Below are positions 34,345-46,800 of a stretch of DNA of 64,000 nt, one piece after another. The stretch's first letter is position 1; each line of letters begins with the position of its first letter. A program made the translations under genes and the position numbers. The notes below the pieces were generated by a model, which made no database searches, had not been told where the DNA came from, and saw only the letters and a list, made by a program, of their open reading frames with translations. Source of the stretch: Anadara kagoshimensis (lineage: Eukaryota > Mollusca > Bivalvia > Arcoida > Arcidae); assembly GCA_021292105.1 (NCBI GenBank), contig CM037857.1, positions 38,111,114 to 38,175,113 of the forward strand, written 5' to 3'.

Positions 34345-34720
34345 AATTTTAGTCCAAGCACTACTGATGAGGAATTGTATTCCGAAAGGACCGTCTTTGC
34401 TGTAGAATAAAACTGATAAAATACGCAATTTAAACCCCTGAGCCAATGCTGGTGGCTAGTGCCCCAAGGATATCACAAACTCGGTAGGTATGATTGTGTA
34501 TTATTGTCAGAAATATACTATTGTCTAAATTTTCTGCGAGTTTAAATTTGAAATTCCTCAAAAAAAAACTAAGGTATACTCCCTTATGCAAAATATATTT
34601 GGTCCTTCTGTAATCTTTATAAAAATATTTTTTGTTTCATAATTTTGGCCCAAGCACTACTGATAAGGAATTGTATTCCAAAATGGACGTCTCGTCTAGT
34701 ACTATAAATTAAAACTGGTA
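34345..34720 (+). repeat. Dispersed repeat family B, two copies
   Basis: Copies at about 34345-34450 and 34560-34720 share CAAGCACTACTGAT(G/A)AGGAATTG. Confidence 0.75.
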
Positions 34721-34818
34721 TATTATGCAACTGTCTCATTAACAAATATTGATTTTTATTTCTTATACAAAATATACACATTTTAATTCCACCATTATTT
34801 GATATGGAATATATTTAC

Positions 34819-34842
34819 CTGTTGCCATGTCACCAGTTGCTG
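34819..34842 (-). CDS. Microexon 20 (24 nt), last recognised
   Basis: Encodes AATGDMAT. Acceptor ctttttgtag, donor ACAG|gtaaat. Here the tandem acceptor of its relatives is fixed to the downstream AG, which explains its 24-nt length. Confidence 0.84.
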
Positions 34843-37800
34843 CTACAAAAAGAAAGAATAAAATGGAATTGAAGATACGCGTTATTTAAGGGCAAAACTT
34901 GATACAATTTCAGAATTTTTAGTTTTAAGTACCTTATTTAGGTCAGTCATTGTGAAAAAAACATTTGCATGACATATGGCAGCATATTTAGTACATCAGT
35001 GGTTGTTCTTAGTTGTAAAAGATTTTGAATTTCCGAGTAAACAGATAATTACCTTATCAACGCGTAGCTTCCTGTTAAGTATCATGGCATATTTTGTTTT
35101 GATCCATATAAAATATTGATAGAGTCCATGTGAGACGTTTGACATTTTTTAACAAAAATAGACTGTTTACGCGACGACCAAATGTATAATAAAAAGCTCG
35201 AAATCTTTTTATCTTATTTCTATATAGAATATATTTACCTGTTGTTGTGTCACCACTTTCTGTAGCTGAAAATAGACAATATAACAAAACTGTAGATACA
35301 AGTCATTTAAGTAACAATACTAAAAGAATCGGTAGTTGCAAGTCCTTTGGCCAGTTTTTTTATTAAGCATCCGTGTGGTATATAACATCATCAATTTTGT
35401 ATCAGTTAACAAAATTATTATCACAATTTGTTGTGAGAAATAGAATTGTTGAATAATTGTCTACAGTTACATTATCAAAACATTATCTATTAAGTACCTT
35501 GACAATCGACTCGCACAAATGAATATTTTGTTGTTATCCATGTAAAAAATTGAAAGGGCCCGTATGAGATGATGTTAAACAATGTTTAAACAAAAAATAG
35601 GATAAAAAGTTTTATGGCCGTCATCACAGTATTGTTGATAAGTTTGATGTCTCTGTGTCCAGGATTGCCATGGATATATTTGACGTCTCATAGTTCCATG
35701 TTCTTTTCACAAAATTTTGATTACACACGTGGCGGGTGTAGCTAGCTAAACAGGAGGTGCTTGCCCTTCCGGGGCACCCGGCCTCACTTCCCTGGTGGAA
35801 GTTCACGCGTCTAACCTAACTTGTCAGTTCCAAAGTTTTTACTTTGCTTCTGGATTGTGATTCGGAAATGGATAAGTATGTTTGTTTTTGATAAATGTGC
35901 GACAACAAAATGGTAGCTCGGAATTTTTCATCTGATTTCTATATCACAGTGTGGGACCGCCGAAAACAGTTTACAGGAAGTTGCGATTGTCGAAGCTAGA
36001 GATTCCGGTTGGTATAACAACACAGTGTATCCAAACTATGGTTTTGTTGCTATTGGTTAGATATTATTAACAGAATGGGGTAGATATATAAACGTTTTCA
36101 TCAAAAATATTGTATGTCACCGGTACAAACCTTCATTAAATTCGCAGTTTATTCAAATTTTGATTTTTGCAATGCAAATCACTCGCTGTTGTGCCGAAAA
36201 CGTATCAAGGAGTCTAATAAACTGCTTCATAAATCTAAATACCTTACATTTACCTAACTATTCTATACGGATATACCTTCCATAAACATTTTATGTCAAC
36301 ATTAAAGTGTATATTCTTTCTGAACTTCATCGAGATCAAAGATAATAAACTTTTTTCGGCGTTGTCCCTTTTTTCTCGGCTGTACCGGTATTTGCAAATT
36401 CAGATTTACGTCACTTGGGATGCAACACGTTCAAGTTTATACCGTTGTTTGCTGACCCATTAGTCATAAATTCATTGTCCATAAAATGATTATGCTCTTC
36501 TCATATCATCAGATTGGTAATCTCAGTCCGACTATATGAACATGGAAAATAACTACAATAACCACAATTACAAGCCCACCACAATTCCAAAGCAACGCAA
36601 AACCTTTGAAACTGACAAAGTAGGTTAAACACGCGAAATTGCATCAGGGAAATGAGACTGTGTGCTGCGGAAAGGTAACTGTGGCGCCCCTTGATTAGAT
36701 AGGTATACCCACCACGTGTGTAATCAAAATTATGAATGAAAGGAACATGGGACTATGGGACGTCAAATATAGCCAGGGTAATTTTGGATACAGAGGCATC
36801 GTACAATATTTTGATGACGACCATAAAAGTTTTCGAGTGGCTTGATAAACCATGGCTAGTAATATGCTCAAGTCAACAACTAAGTTGGTAGCAGCTTACT
36901 TCGTTCGCAGTGAGAATAATCTCCACTATATCATATTCATTGTGAAACAAATACAACATATGGAAGAAAAACAGGAATGTTGTTGCATAGAAAAGGATTT
37001 GACAATAGAAAAAATTCAAGTCATCACGTTTGCCATACAGCTTCAGATGTATCCTTTTGTATTAGTCGCACCTTGTATTTTAAGCTAACTGGGACAGATT
37101 GCATCCGTCATATATGTATCTGTATATGAAATTGAATGATTTGGTGACATCTTTCTCTTAAGCCGATGTTTAAAAAGGTTCTGTATAAATTCTGCTTCAT
37201 ACGAATAAAGAAACAAATCAGCAAGCAGTGCTGCACAGTTTGTTCTTATTGGCTTATTCATAGTTTGTTGGAAAATTATAATATCAAACACAACATTAAT
37301 TTTGTCTATCAAAAACTATTACATTGCTACTATCTTCAGAATAATTTTTTTATTGGAACCTGCATGGTGCTTGATAAAATAGCCAGTTAGATATAGTGTA
37401 TCTTGGCTTACCTTTTTGTAAAAGAATGACTTTTAAACGTTCATTTCAATTTTAATAAGGAAGAGCGGTGTAAAGTGTAAAAAAACTAAAGGGTTTTCTA
37501 CACATATTTCGAGATGTAGACTTAGATAGAAAGACCCAGGGGCATTAACGTTCACCTGAGGATATATCAAATACCAAAGTGCAATGGTCAATTTTATTAA
37601 TTACAAGGACGATGATATTTGCAAATTAAGTATAACTTGTAAAGTCCTATCGTGCATCTAAAATAACCGAGGTATGCTGAGTATTTGTACAGCTAGAAAA
37701 AAGTACAAAGGTAAACAACAAAACCATTTTAATATTCTTAAACGTTTGCGACCTTGACCTCTGAATCTATGACCTTCATCGGTATATAAAAAATTGTAAT

Positions 37801-40800
37801 ATACATGCCCATTCAAAAAGTTTATAGTTTTCGAGATAATTACCATTTCTTACTATTCGTTTACATTTCTGACCTTGACCCTCAACCTTCATCTGTATAT
37901 TAACATAACCGCTATGTCAATACCTATAATGTTCTAATAATACTCATGTCTTACAAAAAGTGATATATTTTAGATTCATAATCATTTCAGTATTCTTTTG
38001 CATCTGTAACCTTGACCTTTGATTTTCACTATTTCTCTCATACGGGGCTCCACGGGGACATAATTCCTTCATTTCTGTAAATAATAAAACTTTTTGCCCA
38101 AGTTTGATAGTCAGTAAGTTTCAAATAGCCAGGTAGTTTTGGAGGAGACTATTAAAATGCAAAATGTTAAAGCAAGACAGACGACGGACGGTGACCCATC
38201 GCAATAGCTCACCTGAACTTTCAACCTGAAATATTATAAAGTTTTTACTTGTTATTTTTATTTTAACGGGGATTTTGGAATATGAAAAGTATGTTTTTGT
38301 CTATAGAGTCCTGGTCTTGCATGCATACAAACTCAAAGTTAATTCCACACACAACCAAAAGTTTTCTCAATGTACTTTCATAAACTTTATTTAACTTAAC
38401 TCCAAATATTAGCTTTCACTCAAATATTTGCAGATCTTAAGAAAGGCAAATTTCAGAAAAGCTCGAAAGTTTGATGTCACAAGTGTTATGCAAGCGAGGC
38501 CCGTTACATAATTCGGCAGTTATTACTGGGATTGTGGTCAAAATAACAATTATTTCGTGATAATTCTTCATAAATATAAAATCATGGGTCAATACATTAC
38601 GAAATACTGACCTGAAAATGTTGGGTTAGGGCAACTAAATACAAACAAAAGTTTATCCAGTCAACATTGATATGGAAAAAAATCGCTACTAACGTAACAG
38701 TTGGTACAGCAATTTTAGCAAGCAACTGTACAGTAACGAATCCTTGACAACGGTCAGAAAATCGATTGTTGCGAGTTTGAAATATGTCAGTTCATTATCA
38801 ATACGATTGAAAATAGAAACAAAATCATTGATGGTGAAGCCTATAACTTAAACGTTAGAATAACGCAATTAGTACCGTTAACAAACAATTTAGTTGATCA
38901 AATGAGTGCACTTCGCCGTTCAGGTTGGTGATTTACCATGCTATTTTCATAATGCTTTTTCAATCATTATTATCATATTAATAATTCATAAAACTTGTTG
39001 AATATCATAAATGTATCTGTTAAAATATTTAAAAACTTTATGTATCGGATTTAACGCATATGAATGAGGGAAAGTTGGTTTATCCATCGCGTTTTACTTG
39101 ATCATCTCGCCCGGCATTTTAGATTGTCCGCTTCGACAATCGCAACTTCCTGTATATCGTTTTCGGCGGTCTCACACTGTGTATATAGAATATATATTAC
39201 CTGCTGTCGTGTCATCAGTTGCCGCTACTAAAATATAAAAGAATATAATTAAATTGTATATGTGCGTCATATAAGAACCAACATTGATACATATAAACAA
39301 AATTGAAAGTTGTATGGTTCCCTTGCCAAATTATATGAAACAAACGGATTGTATATGACATCATATTACCCAATTTTAATTTTACTCGTGGCGTCTGTAG
39401 CTAGCTAAACAGGAGTTGCTTATCCTACCGAAGCACCCAGCCTCACTTCCCTCGTGGAAGGTTACGTGTTTAATCTAATTTGTCAGTCGCAAAGTTGATA
39501 CTTTGTTTATAGATTGTGATTCGGACATCGATTAGCATGGTTGTGTTTTTATTTTAAAACAAATAACTCACTACTTCGTATTAGGACAAAAATGTAGCTT
39601 TCTGTTAAGCATCGTTAAAATGTACCACAAATTAGGGTTTTTGTTGTAATGCATATAAAATTACGTTAAAGCAAAGGAACCATCGAAGGTTTGAGCAACA
39701 ACAAATAAAACACATTACTCGTCCATATTCAACAAAATGAATAATTAAAACAGATAGGTCTGAATACTGAACATTACTAGATAGTACTGGACGATAGTTA
39801 TATATATTAAACAGAATTCTATGGTTACTTTAGTACTTTTGTTGATGAATTATATATACAAGAACATATATATTTAAATGTACAATATAAAATTGTCTTA
39901 ACGGAAACTAAAACAGATTACACTTAACTTTGAAAATGTTTAAAATACAGAAAAATATTTTTTTAAACATAGTCAATTTGAAAGGGTTAAATAGAATAGG
40001 AAACGAATACTAAATAAAAGGCAAATCAACTAAAAACACAAATAGTTGCTAGACTAAATGGAAAACTATAAAAAAAACTTTGTTTAAAAATCAATAAGTC
40101 ATCCCAACTGACTTAATTAAAAACATTTTATTAAAGTTTTTAAGTTCTGCCAGTAAAGTAAATATTTCATTATCACCATTATTTATTATGGAACGATTTG
40201 TTACCTGTTGTCGTGTCTACAGTTGCTGCTACTGAAAATAGAATGGAAATAAAATGGTAATTATACTACATTTAAGGATCATAAAAGGTACATATAAGAA
40301 AATCGAAAATTTTTGGTCTCTTGGTTTGTTCATAAGAAAGACTTGTATGTATTGATTTGTCGATGATAAATGTACAAAAAATGACTTTTTTACCTGTTGT
40401 GTCGTCGATTTCTGCTACTGAAAATATAATTAAAATGAAATTGTAATTACACGACATTTAAGGATCATAATAAACACACAAAGAGAAAAATCAGAATTTT
40501 TAATCCATGTTGGTTTGTTTTTAGACAGACTCCTACAAATTGATATACTTATAAGATTCTATGAATTGATTTGTCGATGATAAATGTTTAACGAATAATT
40601 TGTTTACCTGTTGTGTCTTCAGTTGCTGCTACTAAAAATATAATTAAAATAAAATTGTAATTATACTTCATTTAAGGATCATATAAGACACATATTTTTA
40701 GTCCCTTGTATTGTTTATAAGAAAAACATATATGAATAGATTTGTTTATGATAAGTATGAAGCATATATATCTATACATAGCTTCTCCGTAACTATATCT

Positions 40801-43800
40801 ATTGTATAAAACACGTTCATGTAGGCAACATAAAAACATACAAATTAACATAAACAACACAGAATAATTAGATCTTTGTCTAAACTAATCCATGTCACAT
40901 TACACTTAGACATCGACTAATCCGAGCAAAGTATTAGAAGGCATCAAATCCAATTGAGAGAATAAAATAGCACAAATATGAAAACTAAACCAGGGCAAAA
41001 AACTAAAAACCACAAATGGCTGCTAGAGTAACAGAAAGACTATAACAGCATTATTTTATTAAAATCATTTTTTACAATCGATATGAAGTTCTGCAAGTAT
41101 AGTATACATTTTGTTATTTAATGTGGAATGATTTGTTTACCTGTAGTCGTGTCTTCAGTTGCTGCCACTAAAAATATAATTTAAATGAAATTGTAATTAT
41201 ATGACATTTTAGGATCATATTAGACACATATAAAACAATCGAAAAGATTCGTATGAATTAATTTGTCGATAAAAAATGTATAAAAAATGATTTGTTTACC
41301 TGTTGTTGTGTCTTCAGTTGCTGCTACTGAAATTATAATTTAAAAAATAAAAAAAATTGTAATTAAACGCTATTTAACAATCATATTAGACATAGAAAGA
41401 AAAATCAAAATTGTTTGGTCCTTTGGTTTCGTAATTAGAAAAACTGGTATGAATTGATTTGTCGATTATAAGTATGAAGCATATACATATTAAACCTGTG
41501 CATGTAGACAACATAAAAAAAAACACAATAACATGAACAGCATAGAATAGTTAGATCTCTCCCTAAACTAATTCATATCACACTACACTTAGGAAATCAT
41601 TAAATCACAGAAATGTATAAAAAGGCATCAAATCTATTTGAGAGGATAAAACAACACAAAAATTAAAACTAAACAGAAAGCACATAAATTATAAATATAA
41701 ATGAATACCTGTCTAAAAGGACAAAATATTTTGAATTATTGTTATTTAAAGGTAAAGGTCTTTATGTATATGTTTCAATATGAACATTATTATTCATGCA
41801 ATATTTTTACCTGTGGTCGTGTCGGCAGTTTCTGCTGCTGAAAATATACAGAACATCATAAAATTGTAATAATACGACATTTAAGAACCATAATAATTAC
41901 ACTTAAAGTTGTTTCCCTTGGCAGTTAATATGAAACATCCGTATAATATTTGGCATTTAATATATATTGTTTCAAACAATTATGATTTGACAACGTTGTG
42001 ATATTGAAGTATTCAAAGGCCAACAACATTGAATTCATATCAGGATAAAGGCGGTAGCTCTCTGATAAACAACTTGGCACAGTCGACTGCAGATTAGATA
42101 TTTTATAGTTATCTGTGCGAAATTATTTGATAGAGTTGATTGAGGTGTTAAGAGAATTTACAAAACAAAACAAGAGGATGTTTGAAGTTCAAAGAGCGAT
42201 TAGCATATATATTTGCAAAAAGCAAAGCATGACATATACAACATCGAATTATGAGATCATTGAATTTAACTCAATTTAAATATCTTACAGTATTATATTT
42301 TCTCTAATTGGTCAATTTCAGTAGTTTATCTTACAATAAACAAGTTTTTTGCTATTCAATATAACATTTTCTGATTCCGTATCGGGGTGTCTGATATTTT
42401 TCCGTATCAGGCATTTGCCTGATACAAAGTCGCGCGCGTTAGTTCACGGACTACTTCAGATTCATAGTAATGGCGTCATCAGATTGGAATGTAACGTAAA
42501 AAAAGATCGGGGGTTTCCCCTAGATTTTGTCATGTCAAAACAAAAGAATGCAGTCACAAACTACGATTAATCGTAAAAATGTCTATCTTAATCCGAAAAT
42601 TAAGCGGTAAAATGTAATTTTCGGCAATGACGGTAAGTTGATTTGCATCGGCAGTACATAACATATTCAATGCTCTTCAATGACGATTCATCTGTCAAAG
42701 TAAATACACAGTCAATACATGTGAATGTAAACTACACAAAAGACTCAAAACACTGTCATAATCATACGTACTAATAACAAATAATTGTCACTTTCATTTT
42801 CCAAAGATTCCATTGTCTAAAAGCTTGTTGATCACACGTCCAATTAACTGGCGTCCGTTAACCGTGATCCGTGTTTTATTCTGTGACGTTACACACCCCA
42901 GATATTCATCCGAAAAATAGTATGTACTATGTTTAACTTTATTTAATAAACTAAATTTTTTGCTAAATTTGAAAAAATTGTAAGATAAAAATATCATTTA
43001 TATCTTATGTATGTACGGGATTTGTATCAGAGTCTCGTCTTGTCCCCATGACACATCACGACTTGCCGCTCAGCGGCTCGTCGTGATATCGTCATGGAAA
43101 CAAGACTCGTCATGGAAACAAGAACAAGACGCAGACCAGTATTCGGCCGTAAAATTGACTTTTCGTAATCTCCTAGTCTGATTCATCTAGCCGATCAAAA
43201 GATTACCCGTCCTAGACAAAAGTTGGAAAATATACAAATTGATATTGCGAACGATGAGCAGCAAAACGTTTTCCGTCTGTAGAAACCCCAGGGCTAAAGG
43301 CGATTTTGGTCCCCGTTAATCAGAAAAATCCACAGACAGTGAAGTGAAAATAATAAGAAGCTACATAAAAGTATCAAAAGCTTTACCAACTTGTTGAACA
43401 TCTCGAATAATGCAAAAATAAAGATCATTGTGCTGATTACACTAAAATTGGACTTTGAATGCCATTTTGGAGTATAATACTAGTAAAAAAGCAATTGCTT
43501 CTTTTGATGCATTTGGATACGGACCTGACCAAAATAATGTTTGGTCTGGATGTATATTACTTTAGAAACAGGAAACCATTACAGCACAGACCATAAAATT
43601 CAAGTTAAAAGAACAAAATAGCATAATAAAGGAAAATTCATCAAAAATCAAATTAGCTGATTTCTGCCATTAAAGCCTACATTTGATTAAACATTATCAT
43701 ATATGGAATATCTTTACCTGTTGTCGTGTCATCAGTTGCTGCTACTGAAAATAAAAGAAATCGTTTTATAATTAAACCCCTTTTAACTGTGTAATTAGCA

Positions 43801-46800
43801 CGCCTAATGGTCTCGGCCAGATCCTTATAATCATTTCAAAAGACAATAACAGTAATTCTAAACTATATACTGCTACTGGACACAGAAATCTTTAAAATCT
43901 TTAAAAGTTGAATCAAAAACAAACAAACCATGAAATAACATCGTTTAAAGGAAAACTAAACAAAAAACAAATCATTGCAAATGAATCCAGACTAAAAAGA
44001 AAAATATAAACATTTTCTCATTAAAAGCATTGTATTAAAACGTATATTAAGTTCTGTCAGTAAAATTTACATTTTATTATCACTCTCATATGAAATATGT
44101 AGATAATAAATCAAAATACCAGTAGTCGTGACATCAGTTGCTGCTTCTGAAAACAAGTATAACAAAATAATTATAGATCATTTCAGGTAATATGTAGTAC
44201 ATTTTTGGAAATAAAAGATAAACATTAAGAGAATGTAGAATTGTGTTGGTCTCTTGGCAACCTTATATGAAATATCCGTATGAAAGATCCGTATAATATA
44301 TAGCATCGAGGATATATTGATCGTAAAACAAAAATGCCAATTCTTGTCCAAATCGCAAACCTGAAGCAAAGTTAAAAGTTGGAAGTTTGATTTACAAACA
44401 TATGGTTGCACGTTATAATAAGAGATACTTAATTTTGAGTAAAATGCCATAATCAAGGAAAGTTCAACAAAAGAATAATCAACTGAAAATATATATGGGT
44501 GCAAGGCCATAGGAAAACTTAAGCATTATCTCATAATAAGCATTTGATTAAAATTTATATAAAAGCTGGTAGTAAAGTAAATTACGTTATAATCATTATC
44601 ATATATTGAATATGTTTACCTGTTGTCGTGTCATCGGTTGCTGCTACTGAAAATTTTAAAAATTAATTAAATTGTAATTAAAAGACTTTTAACGAAATAA
44701 TACAAAACATATTGCAATTAACCAAGAAAGCATAAAAGAAAAGAAAATCATAAAAAAAAAACATAAAATATATTTGAAGTGGTAACATAAAATACTCAAG
44801 GAAACTAAACAGAACACCTGCGTAAAAATCAACATTTACCTCAAATATATCGAAGTTAATTTTATATACAGAAACATCATACGTTTACAATATTGAGATA
44901 CTGGCTAAAAAGTATTTATCTTATTTCTAAGCAGATTGCTTCGTTGTAAATTTTGGGTAAGTTGACAAAATAAATTTAACAGTTCATTACCACAATATGT
45001 GTGTGTGGGGGTGGCTGGGTGTGTTTACCTGTTGTCGTATCATCGGCTGCTGCTACTGAAAATAACCGAATACAATAAAGTTGTAATATTATTGTGCATG
45101 TATAACATGTATGCATGTTAATAACATAAAAATACAATTAAACGTTTAACATAAAAATTATAACATGAATGCCACTTTATACTAAAAAATTTACGCTACA
45201 CTTAAAAAGAACAAAAGCGGTACTAGAAACACTCAAACATCAGTTATCAAAAGTAACTGTATGTACTGTATAAATGTGCGTATGGAGACAAAATGATAAT
45301 ATATAATAATAAATAAGGAAAATTTAATTTTATTAAAATTAAAAGAAAGTTAAAAATACAGAAGAGAATACAAATAAAATTATGATCAACTTCAAATATG
45401 CTGGAAATTTGAAAGGGTCAAATGCTATACTAAATGTTAAAAAGTTAAAAGCATTATTTCATAAAAAGCACTTTATCAAATGTATTGTAAAGTTCTGTAA
45501 GTAAAGTGTATATTTTCTTATGGTCATTACAATATATGGAAGATATGTACCTGTTGTTATATCATCAGTTGTCGCTACTGTAAATTAAAAATATATATAA
45601 CATTGTAATTACACGATATTTAATGGTTATAATACATACACATAAACAGAATTAGAAATAGTTTTGGTTTCTTTGCCAGTGTACTAAAAGATACGTATGA
45701 TGTAGGCCATTAAGTTTTTTTAAACAAATAATATTCAAATATCACGATTATTATATATGGAATATGTGTACCTGTTGTAGTTTCATCAGTTGGTGCTTCT
45801 GAAAATAAAAAGGAAATTGTTATTATACGCCTTTTAACTACCGAAGTAGATATGCTTAAACAGAATTTATAAATGATTGCGTCCCTAAAGAATAACTCAC
45901 TGATTTCTTACCAGAATGTGAACAGTAGGTTTCTGTTAAAAATCTTGACGAATCTGAATTTTGTAATTCGAAAATTGTTATTCGTGTAAAATCAATCTAC
46001 AGAACCGTTTTGGATGTTGATGCAATTTATGTTTGAACAAAACAATAGGAAATTTTATTTAACAAACATAACAGTGTGTATTAAATAATATATGTAGATG
46101 TATCAACAAACAAATGTATAAAATCATATTATGACAATGTACCCTTATACTCGGGAAAGCATAAGCGCGCAGAAACCATAAAAAGACATAAATTCCATCT
46201 GAAAGGTTAAACAGATAATAAAGGAAAAGTCAACAAAACAAGAAACACAATATTGATGGATACTAGTTTAAAACGAAACAACATAAGTATTATCTCATTA
46301 ATAACATTTGATTTAACATATATTAGATGTTCTGCGAGTTAAGTATATATTGCATTATCAGCATTAAATATATGAAATGTGTTTACCTGTTGACGTGTCA
46401 CCAATTCCTGCTACTGAAAATAAAGAGAATTCAATAAAATTGTTATTGTATTTTTTTATAAAAAATATATATAAAATTAAACAATGCAATTATTTCTGAG
46501 CATGTTTTAAGTTTGCAGCCACAGACGGTCGTTTCGGAATAAAATTCCTAATCAGTATTTCTCGTACCAAATTTGTGGAAACCAATTTATTTTGAATCTG
46601 TTGAAATAAAAACAACTAGAAAGCACAAAATTTATTTTTAAACATTATTTTGAAAGATTTAGCATAGCTTACCAGTAGTTATTTGATAAGTTTTGAAATT
46701 TGAAATTTACAAAGCAGATAATGTATGTGAACAATGTTTATCCGACAAAGTAAATGATTTATTGTCACCATTACTTTACTGTATATTAAAAATGTTTACC

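Larger units (their letters stand above)
35945..39181. mobile_element. 3.2 kb element, CACAGTG termini, 5-bp target duplication
   Basis: The left end (CACAGTGTGGGACCGCCGAAAAC...) and the inverse right end (CACAGTGTGAGACCGCCGAAAAC...) match over about 52 bases, including AGGAAGTTGCGATTGTCGAA. TATAT flanks both ends. The paralogous flank of microexon 19 (TTTCTATATAGAATAT) has a single TATAT and no insert, so it shows the empty site and confirms a 5-bp duplication. Termini starting CAC with 5-bp duplications are typical of Transib/RAG-type transposons. No transposase is visible, and other repeats are nested inside. Confidence 0.8.

Noticed and set aside
28209-34842. Direct splice from microexon 20 to the c cysteine-knot exon
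   Set aside because: The array leaves one base of a codon. Joined to the exon at 28302 this reads Val then TAA, so the cysteine frame cannot be reached without another exon.
44178-44510. 110-codon minus-strand frame in an array intron
   Set aside because: It lies wholly within intron sequence between microexons 9 and 10, has AT-biased hydrophobic residues and no splice-site support.
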